From Haemaphysalis longicornis (Eukaryota; Arthropoda; Arachnida; Ixodida; Ixodidae), in assembly GCA_013339765.2 (NCBI GenBank), contig CM023449.1, positions 19,338,955 to 19,402,954 of the forward strand: a stretch of DNA of 64,000 bases, in the 5' to 3' direction. A program made the position numbers and the translations under genes. The stretch's first letter is position 1. The number at the start of each line of letters is the position of its first letter. The notes beneath the pieces were generated by a model. That model saw nothing but the letters and a program-made list of their open reading frames with translations. It did not search any database and was not told the origin of the DNA. Shown here piece by piece: positions 23,935 to 34,329 of the stretch.

Positions 23935-25038
23935 AGGAGCCATGAAGACAAAATACAAGTTTGTTTTATTCGAAAGATTTCGTGTTTTATAGTTCCCCCA
24001 GCGCTTGTCCGATACAAACGATGCTTTATTCACTGAGAAATTAACCAACTTAAGTTAAAACTTTTATTTTCCCGCTAAATCGTGTGTTTTCGTGGTCTGC
24101 AATGACATCACAGGCACCGACCGCTCTGCAGCCTAGAGTGCGTCCGCCGTACACGGTGGAGACACGATGGAGACACGTATACGCTGGCGCCACCACTTTG
24201 GGCGACTCGCTCGCCGCCGAAGCAAGTCATTGTATCAAAACCGCGCTAAAATTATCGCCGCAACGCGGTTTACTGGCGAAGTTTGAATCATCTTACCTGT
24301 TTGATGGATCTCGTGGTAAACGAAAAGAACAACGCGTTGAGCACGTTGACCCAACTGCGGCCGCACGGGACCGTTCAAAGGGTGTCTCCAACCTGTACGG
24401 CGGGCGCTAGTTTTGAGGTACCCTACGGCGGCGTTCGCGCGTTTGTTTACGTTACTGAACCTAGAAGCCGCAACACTACCGTGGCAAGCCGTTTCTGCCT
24501 GGCTTGTTTTTGTTCTGGGAGAAAATAATCCTTTTGTGAAACGTAGTGCTCGCACGACAAATATAGCCACATAAGACACCGTTGCTTGCGTCAATCGGCC
24601 AGTGTCGTCTGAGACAACACCAAAGGCCCGCAGTGCTGTGCAGCTAAACCAAGCATAGAGCGCACAGCACCAACAGCAGTGCGCATCAGTACTTCTATGT
24701 TTACATGTGCTTTCGTAACTTCCACTGTTTGTCGCACCATTTTTATTGCTTTAAAAAGAACGTGCCCTAAATTTAAGCACAACTAGCTCGTCCTGCAAGC
24801 TTATAAACTTAACCTAATTGCGTTTGCTTTTGCCGGCCTCCGCCAATCGCAGAGGAGGATGGTATTACATCATAGGTTCTGTTGCGGGAAATTAGCGAGC
24901 GGGTCGCATGGCCATTCTCTTTTTTTCCTAATTATGTAGCTTATTTGAGCGTAGTTTACGTTAAAACTGGTGTCAGTATGATTCTAACGAGGCCGTCTTT
25001 TGAATGAACCAAATTTGTGTTTTGTCTTCATGGCTCCT
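23935..25038. mobile_element. TTAA-type inverted-repeat element, family 1 (about 1.1 kb)
   Basis: The left end is AGGAGCCATGAAGACAAAA and the right end is its mirror TTTTGTCTTCATGGCTCCT, flanked by TTAC (decayed TTAA) and TTAA (25039-25042). Relatives occur at 25277, 33328 and 61982. The interior shows no transposase, so this is a non-autonomous element. Nested inside 21795-25272. Confidence 0.7.
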
Positions 25039-25276
25039 TTAAGCGTATGTATTTATTTAGTGAAGCTACTCTTCCCCATCACAGGCCACTCAGAACTTGC
25101 TTCGGCGACTCTCCGCCAGGTGCAAACGTCGTCTGCTAGGAGCTACTTTGAACGTTTGCAGCTATTGTGCTACGTGGGTATCGTGGTTAGAACTTGGCCA
25201 TGGAGATTTTTTGAGCATGAACACTTATTTGGATCAAACTTGGCCAAAGTAAAATTTGAGTGCAGTTGGCCTTTAA

Positions 25277-26305
25277 AGGGGCCATGAAAACAAAATACAA
25301 CTTTGATCTATTTGAAAGAACTAGCCTTTGATAACTTCCTTAGCTCCATAGCAGCTACGAAAGAAGTTTTTTTAAGCGAAAAAATCCAAAAAAATATCGA
25401 AAAAAAATACAAAATTTGAGCTACAGTGACATAATACGGGCAGAAGTGATATAATGAGCACCAGCATTGAAAACAGAGTTGTCAGTGAGTGAAGTGCGCG
25501 TTGGCATTCAAGCGGTATAATCAAACGGAACTACCGTATTCACTCGCGTAATGAACGCACTCGCATTATGATCGCACCCCCAACTTCAGTCGTGAAAAGT
25601 AGGTTTCTTTTTTTCCCGGCGTAATAAACGCATCCCCAACTTTTTAACCGTTCAGTTCCACGAGTGGCCCTACTGCAGCTTTCCATCTTCACTCTCTCGC
25701 GCTGATGATGATCGCGCATTTAATATAGAGCCATCTCTCGGAGTAAAAGATAACACTCCAGCGCGGCGTCGTGGGGCAGCCAGTCACGACGACGCGCAGT
25801 CGGCTCAGCCCGCTGAGCAACTAGACCTACTTTTTTTTTGTGATAGTTGTTCTACTTACTTGCTTTTCTACTCGTCTTGCACCTTTCAGTCGGCGACGGG
25901 CCGAAATGGCGCCTACACTGCCGGTTTTTGAGGTTCTGGAGCACGCGGTTGAGTATGGGAACCGCCCTGCCGGTATAGATATTTAGGAATTGAAGTGAAG
26001 CCTTGACAAACGAAGACGAGTGCAGTTCAATAAAAGCGCTGTTTGTTTACCAATTGTGTGCGCGTATACTTACTGCGAAAGCTATGTTATTTGATGCATT
26101 GTTTTTTTTTTTCGTTGCGGCCTTCTTTCGTCCCTTCGAAAATGTTTCCTGAAAATTACCCCGCATAATAAACGCAGCCCCAACTTTGCTTCTGTTGTAC
26201 GCGAAAAAAAAGTGTGTTCATTACGTGAGTAAATACGGCAGAGGCAGCCTTACTACAGCCGAGTCAGGTCGGCGCCTTCGCTCGCCGGCCGCCAATCGCG
26301 CCAGC
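25277..26305 (+). mobile_element. Family 1 TTAA element, right-truncated and split by another insertion
   Basis: It begins AGGGGCCATGAAAACAAAAT directly after TTAA at 25273-25276, the same TTAA that ends the 21795 element. Homology to the 33.3 and 62 kb copies (for example GGGCAGAAGTGA, AATCAAACGGAA) runs to 25533. It is interrupted by the element 25534-26238 and resumes at 26239 (CAGCCTT...CTCAGGTCGG...GGCCGCCAATCGC-like) to about 26305. The right end is missing. Confidence 0.6.
25534..26238. mobile_element. Inverted-repeat MITE (CCGTATT...AATACGG)
   Basis: The ends are mirror images: CCGTATTCACTCGCGTAATG at 25534 and CATTACGTGAGTAAATACGG ending at 26238. Further inside, matching GCATTATGATCGCACCCCCAACTT and GCATAATAAACGCAGCCCCAACTT blocks lie in the same orientation. 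It sits within the family 1 element at 25277-26305. No coding sequence. Superfamily not assigned; the flanks are TA and CA. Confidence 0.75.
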
Positions 26306-26348
26306 TGTGGTCGTCAGCTGTCCCGATGCAGGGACGACTCTCACATAC

Positions 26349-27318
26349 CTGCCGCCGCTGCGACGCACCGTCGCGGTAGCTTTGTTCCCACGGCTGTGCC
26401 TGGCTCTGGGCGGCCCATCTCTGATCGGCGACTGGGTACTGGTGGCCGAGCATCTGGATCTCGATGCAGCTGTGGCCGCCCTCGTCGCCCGCGTCTTCGC
26501 CGAAGGAGCTGTCCGCGTACACGGGGCCTCTGGACGTGAAAGTTCGAACCACGGTCATCGGTGACGAAGGCTCGCCACTCTTAACGACTTTAGACGAGGT
26601 CTTGTTCTTCGGTTGGTCCATGTCATCCGGTTTGTGCTCTGATTTGTCAGTCGTATCTGTCTTAGACGTCGTGTTCTTTTCTGCCAACGAGGTACTCTTC
26701 AGCAAAGACTTGTCGCTGGACTTCTCGGCCTTCTTCGCGCCTTCCTTTTGTACCGCTTCCAACGGGCTTAAGGGCCCAAGCCAAGCGGGAAGGTCCGTGT
26801 GGCTGATATCAGCGAGCGGCTTCTCCCCGCCAGACTCTTTCTTCTTCTCCAGTTCCCAAAGTTTGCGCCCTCCTCCTGATCTCGCTGCTATTGGAAGAGA
26901 GGCGAAGTATAGCGCTTCTTCCTTACCAGCTGCACGTTTTCCGTCTTTGCCCTTTTCGTCTTTCACCTTGTCATCCTTGTTTTTCTTGTCCTTGCTGGGT
27001 TTCTTGCACTTGTCTTTGCCTTTATCTTTTCCCTTGCCTTTGCCCTTTTCCTTGTCTTTGTCCTTGCCCTCACTTCCGCCGCTTCCGGACTTGCTGCCCT
27101 TTTTACTCCCGCCCTTGCCTCCTCCTTTGTCCTTGCCGCCTTTCTTATCGTCCTTTTTGCCCTTGTCAGCCTCGTCAGAGTCCTTGTCGTCCTTCATACT
27201 CTTCGCTTTTTTATCGCCCTCTTCCTCTTCCTCGAGAATTTCGATAAATTCACCCTCCGATCTAGGAGACCCTGGTTCATAAGAAGTCGGAGCATTAGTC
27301 AAGTTTCTTTTCGAATAA
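26349..27318 (-). CDS. Lys/Asp/Gly-rich internal exon, protein of unknown function
   Basis: The minus-strand frame is open for about 323 codons between an acceptor (GTGTTTAG at 27319) and a strong donor (GGCAG/GTATGTGAG at 26348). It starts mid-codon and ends in phase 0. The N-terminal part is acidic (EFIEILEEEEEG). It is followed by about 100 residues of alternating Lys, Asp, Gly and Glu, then a more ordinary segment containing FASLPIAARSGGGRKLWELE and ISHTDLPAWLGPLSPLEAVQ, then a Ser/Thr/Lys-rich part. No known fold or transmembrane helix. The conserved-looking hydrophobic islands argue for real coding. By position and charge it could be the cytoplasmic N-terminal part of another M13-like gene, as in the large exon at 1.9-6.7 kb; that is inference, and no connecting exon was found. 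Confidence 0.55.
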
Positions 27319-27319
27319 C

Positions 27320-28125
27320 TAAACACTACACCCTCAAGAAAGTTGTATGCATGAGCTGTTCTAGCAGTCTAGCCGTATGGACCAATCTATGTTATGTCAG
27401 GTTTTCGTGGGGTCACAGCTTGCGTCAACCTGGCACTCATATTTTCCGCAGATAAAATCACCGATGGTAATTGTGTCGGAACATATCTGTCACGGTCGTA
27501 AGTAATTTGTCTTGAGAGTTCATCCGGGTTCCCATAGTGCTGGATGGTGTGCTACTTTTTACATCAGTTCCCTTTAATGTTATCTATCCCTAGGCACAAT
27601 TAGGTTTTCTTTACTTTTAACAACGAAGCTGTTGAGCCAATCGTTTATGTAATGTGTCCGCAGTTGAAAGCCCAAAAAAGACCGCACGATTGTGCACGCG
27701 TACCTCGATCGCACGTTTGTCAAGCTAAGCATACTTACTTAGGGAGATTGGCCAATATTGGCCACAAAAAAAAAAAAAACTATCGTTTGCCGTATCTTAG
27801 CAGCGGCACGGAGACGCGTCTCAAATGTGCGATTTCAGCTGCTTTGCAAACAAAATGATGCAACATTTTTTCAGCAGTATTGTTTGCCCTCTTGAGGAGA
27901 CTCGCTTCCCCAATTTTGAAGAAAATCGAGACCGGAAGAAAATCGAGGCCGGCCAGGGCACTAGAGTTCCTCTGTATAGCTTCCGCAGGGAGCTATCAGA
28001 GGAGCTATGAAGAGGAACTCTAAGTGCGCGATTGTGAGTGGCCTGTTCAAGGCAGTGTGATGCGTGTTTCTAATCTATGTGTCCGGACACAGAAGTGAAA
28101 GGAGCTAGGGCTATAGACATGACTT
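27320..28125. other. Presumed intron or intergenic, nothing recognised
   Basis: No supported exon. Ordinary AT-rich sequence with an A run near 27767-27778. Confidence 0.35.
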
Positions 28126-28129
28126 GAAC

Positions 28130-28240
28130 ATTGAACAGTGATCTTTTAACTGTAAACTTTTTTTTTCTCCTGACCCAATCCCCAACCAGGGCCTACGGCC
28201 TCCTGTTCAATAAAGCCATTAATTCATTCATTCCTCCTCC
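28130..28240 (+). repeat. LINE-type 3' end fragment
   Basis: The block ends GTTCAATAAAGCCATTAATTC followed by ATTCATTC repeats, the arrangement of a non-LTR retroelement 3' end with a short-repeat tail. No coding part remains. The 450 bases that follow (28245-28700) are G/T-rich and unclassified. Confidence 0.45.
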
Positions 28241-29124
28241 CCGTGGGTATGGGCAGCCCGGATGGTGGATGAGGCAGAGGCGTTTGGGGTGTGGTCACTG
28301 CTGCCATGACGTAGGTATGGCGGGGTTGCTGTTCAGCAGTATCAGCGCACACCGTGTCCGAGGATGGGGTACCGTGTGTCATGGTATAGTGCTCGCGCCA
28401 GGCGACCGTGTAGTATGTGATCGGGTGGGTGCATGTGGCGAGGGAAGGGAGAGAGAACCTTTCGTCATTCTGGAGGGACGGGATGGGGAGTGGTAGACGG
28501 GCGGGTTAATTTTGAGGGAGGATAGGACGGTTCTGCCGGTGTGGGTTAGGGCAAGTCGGGATATTTGAGCCTGTCAGTGGGCTTCCATAAGTTCGGATGG
28601 TGTACCGTGCGTAGGAGAGCGTTGGAAGCAGCGGTGGGGAGGGGGGGGTTGCTGTAGCGTACGGCGATGTAGTGGGCGTTGTATGGCCTCTGTTCGAGTC
28701 AGTTGGGTGCGGATGAACAGACGCTGCTCGGCGCAGCGTCTTTATTACACAGCCGTCTGCAGTGTACCCCCAACGAATGCCGAAGTTTATTTTATGGATT
28801 TTTAGTTGTTTTCTTGCGTTGTATTTGTTTTGCTTTCTTTTTTTTTTTCATTCTGTTTTCCGGCATCCAGCCCTCTCCGAAACGAAATCCTGCGTGCGCC
28901 ATTGGCTGTAGTGTTGCCACCAAACCCAACAAGATCATGCGTGAGACGGCGAGCAAAAAGAGAAAGAGAACTCCAGGCACGCATACCACGAATAATCACC
29001 ATCATCATGTATGATAAATATGGGGTGCGTGTCTTGACTAGCTTTCTTCGGAATTGACAGCGCTTTGTTTTTTTCGAGCTCAACTACCGAATTACGATGA
29101 CATGCAGGCGGGAAGGGTGCATAC

Positions 29125-29308
29125 CGAGGTCACCGAAGTCGTAAGCCTCGAATAGGCATCGCTGAGTCATCAAGACGGCCTTGTGGGACACGCTGTCCTC
29201 GCCCTGCCTTTCCCTCACGGCCTCGGCGTCCTCGAGCATGATCTTCTTGTAGAAGGACAAGAAGATTGGCACCTGTACCCGCAGGAAGGCGTTCGGGAAC
29301 CAGGTATT
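29125..29308 (-). CDS. M13-like gene, exon 3 (M13_N domain continuation)
   Basis: A 184-base minus-strand exon between a clear acceptor (GCCGCAG at 29309) and donor (CTCG/GTATGC at 29124). It encodes NTWFPNAFLRVQVPIF, FYKKIMLEDAEA and KAVLMTQRCLFEAYDFGDL. The last segment matches the M13_N pattern in which 'KA..LY..C' follows the variable helix after the CG.W block. It begins in phase 0, and the exon at 35160-35289 ends in phase 0, so the two can join in frame. It ends in phase 1. Later exons (further M13_N and the HExxH catalytic domain) were not found down to 27.3 kb. Confidence is moderate because the M13 similarity of this piece alone is weak. Confidence 0.6.
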
Positions 29309-29427
29309 CTGCGGCGATTGTCAGCGAATGGGGGAAAACGTTTATTCTGTGCCAAGTAAACAGAAGTGCAGATGACTCGAGAAAGTCTCGTAGCAATATC
29401 TGTAGACGCAAGAGTCGGTGAAGATCA

Positions 29428-29882
29428 TAGTGGAAATAAAATTGTGCTAAAAAAACAGGACGAAGAGAAGAAGACACGCCAAACTACTCAAACTAATAGA
29501 GTTGATTTCACGCTCACATATACTGCTATCAACTAGACACGTGGAACCAAGAGAAGTTTAAAATATAAAACTAAATTCTAAAAAAATGCAAAGAAAAACC
29601 AGACACTTTCACCCTGACACACATGCCGTTTCAACCAGATTAGACACCATCAAGAAACGCGATTTCTTTTCCCAACAACGATAGTGAAGCGACACTAATG
29701 CAAACATCACCCGCGCGCGCAGTTACACGCGCCTCTATTTCCCGCGTGAGCGAGTCACGGCTCCTAGCGAGCACCCTAGTTTTTTTCAAAGAATGGAGAA
29801 CACGTACAATCACGGCATCGAATGTCAAGATGCCCGCTTATCGATTTACGAACATTATTCTTATGCTCACGAAGTCTACCGT
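29428..29882 (-). mobile_element. Penelope-like element 3' end, left arm of a large inverted repeat
   Basis: This is the reverse complement of 30321-30770 over about 450 bases, including GGAAATAAAATTG, CGTCCTGT-type, CTAATCTG and CGCTCACGCGGG blocks. The minus-strand coding part at 29776-30081 runs into this arm. The two copies point away from each other (head to head) around a loop of about 440 bases. Confidence 0.7.
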
Positions 29883-30081
29883 TAGTACATCTGTCAGTTC
29901 GGCCGATGTAAACTTTCTTGCAGGCCAAAGGGATCAAGTAAACCGCTCCCTCCCTGCAGGCAACCAACTTACTTTTGTGCTTCGTGCAGCACCCATTCTC
30001 TCCTTTTCGTGTGCAGTTGACGTGGCGACAAAGCTTTGCAAGCTTGTCAGGTGCAGAAAAAAACCACATTCGCCCCTGCAC
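29776..30081 (-). pseudogene. Penelope-like retroelement, GIY-YIG endonuclease remnant
   Basis: The frame encodes a Cys/His-rich lead (CTRKGENGCCTKH) and then AVYLIPLACKKVYIGRTDRC followed by GRLREHKNN. The VYxIPLxCxKVYIGxTxR...RLREH pattern is that of the GIY-YIG endonuclease domain fused C-terminally to reverse transcriptase in Penelope-like elements. The reverse transcriptase is absent and the frame ends shortly after CSPFFEKN. A 5'-truncated, non-functional copy. Confidence 0.8.
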
Positions 30082-30243
30082 GTCGAGCGATGCGCTTAAG
30101 GTTTATGGCTCAGCTTGTGGATGTAAGGAATCACAGCGATTTTTTGTTTGTCCCCTGGATTCACACCACCTGCCTCACGTCGTGCCTCGCTCTGCCAGCT
30201 TAGCCTCTTTAAGCACCTTTTCAGCTACTGACACAACCAGGTA

Positions 30244-30266
30244 GGGGGGGGGGGGGGGGGGGGGGG
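30244..30266 (+). repeat. Poly(G) run
   Basis: About 23 consecutive G in the loop between the two Penelope-like arms. Confidence 0.95.
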
Positions 30267-30320
30267 TAGCTGGAAAGGTAATAGCCGCGCTCAGCTTGCT
30301 GAGCCAGGCTAGCCGTCATC

Positions 30321-30770
30321 AGACTTCGTGAGCACAAGAATAATATTCGTAACTCGATAAGCGGGCATCTTGGCATTCATTGCCGTGATTGTAAGTGTTC
30401 TCCATTTTTTGAAAAAAAAAACTAAGCTGCTCGCTAGGAGCCGTGACTCGCTCACGCGGGAAATATAGAGGCGCGTGAAATTGCGCGCGCGGGTGATGTT
30501 TGCATTTGTGTCGCTTCACTGTTGAAAAGAAATTGGGTTCTTGATGGGGTCTAATCTGTTGGAGACGGCATGTGTGTCATGGGGAAAGTGTCTGGTTTTT
30601 CTTTGTATATTTTTGGGATTGTAGTTTTGTATTTTAAACTTCTCTGGGTTCCACGTGTCAACTTGGTAGCAGTATATATGAGCGTGAAATCAACTTTTTG
30701 TCAGTCTGCACTGTGTGGTGTGCCTTCATCTGTTCGTCCTGTCCTCCTAGCGCAATTTTATTTCCGTCGT
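30321..30770 (+). mobile_element. Penelope-like element 3' end, right arm
   Basis: The plus-strand mirror of 29428-29882. It still encodes the tail of the endonuclease (REHKNN-, SGHLGIHCRD- and SPFFEK-like) at 30321-30420 and then the shared 3' untranslated part up to CGCAATTTTATTTCC. The two arms differ by scattered substitutions and small indels, so the arrangement is not recent. Confidence 0.7.
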
Positions 30771-30985
30771 GTCAGACAAACTAGCCCGCCAGTGTGCTTT
30801 GAAGATCATAGTGTCCACACCACAAAACGCATCAGTGACAGACTGCTAGCGGTTCTGTGGCAACGGCGCCGTCCTATTGTACTGCCCTTTCCACCAGCCC
30901 TCCTTCAGCCACGTGGAAAGAGGATGCCGATCGCTGCGTGCGCGAGTTTTGTTCCTTCCGGCAGGCCGGTGCGGTTGCAGACTAA

Positions 30986-31565
30986 AGCCCGTACTACATG
31001 GAGCGATTTCGCCTGCGAATTCGCTGATGCGGCGCCGCTCGTGCGGCAAAACCACCTTTTTTCGTTGCTGCGGCAAAGTGCCAAACATTTGAAGCGGTCG
31101 AGCAAACGCCGCTCGTGCGGCGTGTGCGGCGTAGAGGGGCCGGACCTGCGGCCAATAGGAGCACAGCTCGGCACCACTTGCACGCTTGGAAACCAGATGG
31201 CGTTGCTTGTATGAGCGCGACAATAGCGCGGGCACACCAAAACGTTTGTCTTTTCTGCTGTGTGCGCATATATTGATGAAGAATTGGCGATTCTTATGTA
31301 AAACCGCAAATAAACTTATATTTACCTTAAACCAGGCAGAAACAACTTGCCAAGAAAGTAAATAAAACCACCCTTGTTAAAATCACAACAACCTTTGCTG
31401 GTGGCAAACTTAATTCAGTCTGCAAACAAGGCGTATCTGAATTGCGAAAATCGCGGCGTTCGCAGGCCCCATGTAGACGACAATCCCAGGCATTGCGAAC
31501 TTCGCAGGTGCGAATGTTCGTTCCAGCGGATTCGCAGGCGAAATTCGCTCCATGTAGAACGGGCT
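30986..31565. mobile_element. MITE with about 40-base inverted ends
   Basis: The ends AGCCCGTACTACATGGAGCG and CGCTCCATGTAGAACGGGCT are mirror images and continue inward with ATTTCGCCTGCGAATTCGC. They are flanked by TAA and TAG, a possible decayed 3-base target duplication, so Harbinger-like is possible. No coding sequence. Confidence 0.7.
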
Positions 31566-31969
31566 TAGACGCACAGAGCCGACGGCGTTACCGCCAAAGT
31601 TCGTTCGACTAACCTCCGTTACGTGAACCAGTTCACTCCACTATTCGTTCCCCAAGTGTAGGGCGCGACTGTCGAATTTCGCCATTCAATTCACCACTGG
31701 TGCAGGCGAATCCAGAACGAGTTCATGGCTCTCCCTGCACTGCAAAGTGAAGAAGCGGCAGATACAGAGGACAAAAATGCCGGATTGGTTTTCGCCCGTT
31801 CAGCGCAGTGGCGCCCCCGCTCGATCAACGGGCCACCCACGTGCTGGAGCTCGTTTGTCTCCTCCGCGTGACGGTAGAGCGTTGCTCACTTGTGTTACTT
31901 CCATTCATCATAGCGAGAATGAAAAATCGCCAAAATATATTACGAAGCAGTATCACCCTATAGTTTTCA

Positions 31970-33290
31970 GCGGACATCAAACGATTGCCGCTGGCACAAA
32001 CACCATATCAAAGGATAGTCTGAAGATTTACAACTGTCTTAAATCTTCAGTTACGGCGGCCAACAACTATGAATCAACCCTCTCCGAAGTAACTTCCGGT
32101 GTGCCGCAAGGCGCCGGCTTATCAAGCTTTCTTTTCTCTTTCCCATCTACATCACTGACTTGCCTGAAAATATAAAATCCCATCTTCGGCTTTTTGCTGA
32201 TGACTGCGTCATTTAAACAGTCATTAACAAACCAGGCGATGTTTCGGATCTTCAAAGCGACCGTGTCTCCATTGCTGCATGGTATGATAATGCCACTGAA
32301 CATAGCTAAATGCAAATCATTATCATTTACTCGTACCCGTGCAGCAGTTTACCTTTATTATATTAATGCTACTCCCAGCCCCTCTGCTTCATCTTATAAA
32401 TATCTCGGGGTTCACTTGACGTCATCGCTATCATGGACTATCCATATCGATACCATCTTCTCTGCAGCATCCAGAAGTATTGGCTACCTTCGACGCAACC
32501 TCAAGAGCGCATCCACTGAAGTAAAAAAGTTAGCTTTTATCACTTTTGTACGCGCAAAACTCGAATATGCAGCGCCAATTTGGCATGCATCGCAAGCCTA
32601 TCTAACAACCAAATTAGAGTCCGTTCAAAACCGAGCCGCCCGCTTCATTTCTTCGTAGTACTCCCATAAAACCAGCGTCACTGCAATGAAACACTCTCTC
32701 TCTCACTCCCAACGATTGAATCCCGCCGAATTGTCGCCCGTCTATGGCTTTTCCACCGCTACTTCTATCATCCCCGCTCACGCCATCCATTGCTTCAACC
32801 AGCGCACAGAACTTCAGCTCGCCCAAATCACTGCAGTCCCATTGCTCGTATTGCCGGCCATACATCAGCAATTACCTCGTCATTTGTTCCGCACGCAACA
32901 GTCATGTGGAATGCCCTATCGGAGCACTGCGAATTACGCACCAAATGCACCAACCGCGAAACGTTCCGTGCTAAAGTCACCGACCATTTGCCTGTGCAAC
33001 TTGCTTGTTCCTAATAACTTGACCACCCCTATTTTTTGTGCTGTAGTTTTAGATCTGTCCTTACCCTTAGTTTTTAGCTCTCATATGTGTATTTTTTTTT
33101 TATAATTTTGACAGAACATTCATGTTTTTGTTGTTCTACTTTCTTTTGAATTCGATCCCAGCTTCTGTGTGTGTTCTTTTGCTTTTGTGTGCGTTATTTT
33201 GAACATTAATTGCGCTGTACCTCGTCTCTTGCCCTCCCTTATGTAATGTCCGCGGGCCCTTAAGGATGAAATAAATGAAATGAAATGAAT
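31970..33290 (+). mobile_element. Non-LTR retrotransposon fragment, jockey/CR1-like
   Basis: The plus strand carries reverse-transcriptase pieces in shifted frames: TSGVPQGAGL (the SGVPQGS block), then LRLFADDCV, then MPLNIAKCKSLSFTRT, YKYLGVHLTSSLSWTIHID and LEYAAPIWHASQAYL...VQNRAARFI. At least three frame changes (about 32150, 32220 and 32280) show decay. The 3' end reads AAGGATGAAATAAATGAAAT, a short-repeat tail typical of the jockey/CR1 groups. The 5' half is missing. Confidence 0.8.
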
Positions 33291-33327
33291 GTCTTGCGTG
33301 TGCGGCATTATTTCTCTCCCATGTTAA

Positions 33328-34325
33328 CGGGGCACGAAGACAAATTACAACTTTGTTTAATTTGAAAGAGCTAGGCTTCAGTTCCTCCCTCAGCTTGATT
33401 CCAGTCGCGAAATACGTTTTTTTTTAATCGATAAAACGCAAGAAGTATCGAAAAATTCAAATTTTATGCTACAGTGACGTTTTATGGGCAGGAGTGACAT
33501 CATCTGTTCCAGCACTAGTAACAATTTTTAGTGTGTCAATTGCACGTTGGCGTGAAAGTGGTGCAATCAAACGGGACTACATGCCCCACTACAATCGACA
33601 TGTGCCCTAGCGATGGGTTAATTAGGCGGCCGCCAGTCACACATACAAGATTCTGTGACGTCATAGAAAAGGTGCCGGAAAGGGGATAGGCAGTCGCCAC
33701 TGGCTGCGTTCCGATTCGCGGACAGCTTCGTAGACAGCCTACGAAGCAGTCTAACTAGACGTCTAAAGGAATGAAATTGGAACGGCGCCTCGGTCGCAAA
33801 CGCAACACCAGCGCAGACGACCAGCAGACGACAGCGTCGTTGCAGACATGTTGAGTTGAGCAAGGCGCAAGTTTCGTAACTAATATTACCGTTGTTATTA
33901 CAAACGTTACGTAATATAAAAACTAGGCAAAGTCACCTTCATGACTAGTAAATTTTACTAAATATTTAATTGAAGGAACAAGTGCTTTTGGTTCAACATA
34001 AAAACGCAAAAAGGTGGCGCTGGCGTCGCTTTTCAGTTTAGACGGGAAGGTAGCCTGCATCGTTGCTGACTTCGATGCTGTCTCCTCGAAGCAGTCTTCG
34101 TTGACTGCTTCGTTCGAATTGGAACGGGGCTTAACATGGCGTACTGTCCGCGAAGACGGCAACGAAGCTGTCTAAACGGTAAATTGGAACGCACCCACTG
34201 ACTCGCATGCTTTCTTTGATATCTCCATTATTATTGCGCAGTTGGTGATAAAAATGGTATCATTTTTGTCAGGACAAAGCAGTTCTCCTAATGAATCGAA
34301 CGGGTATTTTGTCTTCACGGCCCCT
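33328..34325. mobile_element. Family 1 TTAA inverted-repeat element with nested MITE
   Basis: TTAA at 33324-33327 precedes CGGGGCACGAAGACAAA, and TTTTGTCTTCACGGCCCCT is followed by TTAA at 34326-34329. A full non-autonomous copy of the family seen at 23935. It contains the smaller element at 33702-34196. Confidence 0.75.
33702..34196. mobile_element. MITE nested in the 33.3 kb element
   Basis: The ends GGCTGCGTTCCGATTC and GGAACGCACCC with GACAGCTTCGTAGAC/CAACGAAGCTGTC mirror each other. The flanking triplet ACT (33699-33701 and 34197-34199) looks like a 3-base target duplication, as in Harbinger-like elements. Internal GAAGCAGTC repeats. Confidence 0.65.
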
Positions 34326-34329
34326 TTAA

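Larger units (their letters stand above)
21795..25272. mobile_element. TTAA-flanked inverted-repeat element, family 2, with nested insertion
   Basis: The left end AGCCAACTGCACTCAAATTTT (21795 on) has its reverse complement AAAATTTGAGTGCAGTTGGC at the right end (to 25272). Both ends are flanked by TTAA (21791-21794 and 25273-25276). TTAA target sites are typical of piggyBac-like transposition. No transposase was recognised inside. It contains the second element at 23935-25038 and a (CT)n tract. At 3.5 kb it may be several insertions rather than one unit. Confidence 0.5.

Noticed and set aside
26891..27247. Cys/Pro-rich plus-strand frame opposite the Lys-rich exon
   Set aside because: It is a shadow of the Lys/Asp/Gly-rich minus-strand exon; composition follows from the repeated AAG/GAC codons read in reverse.
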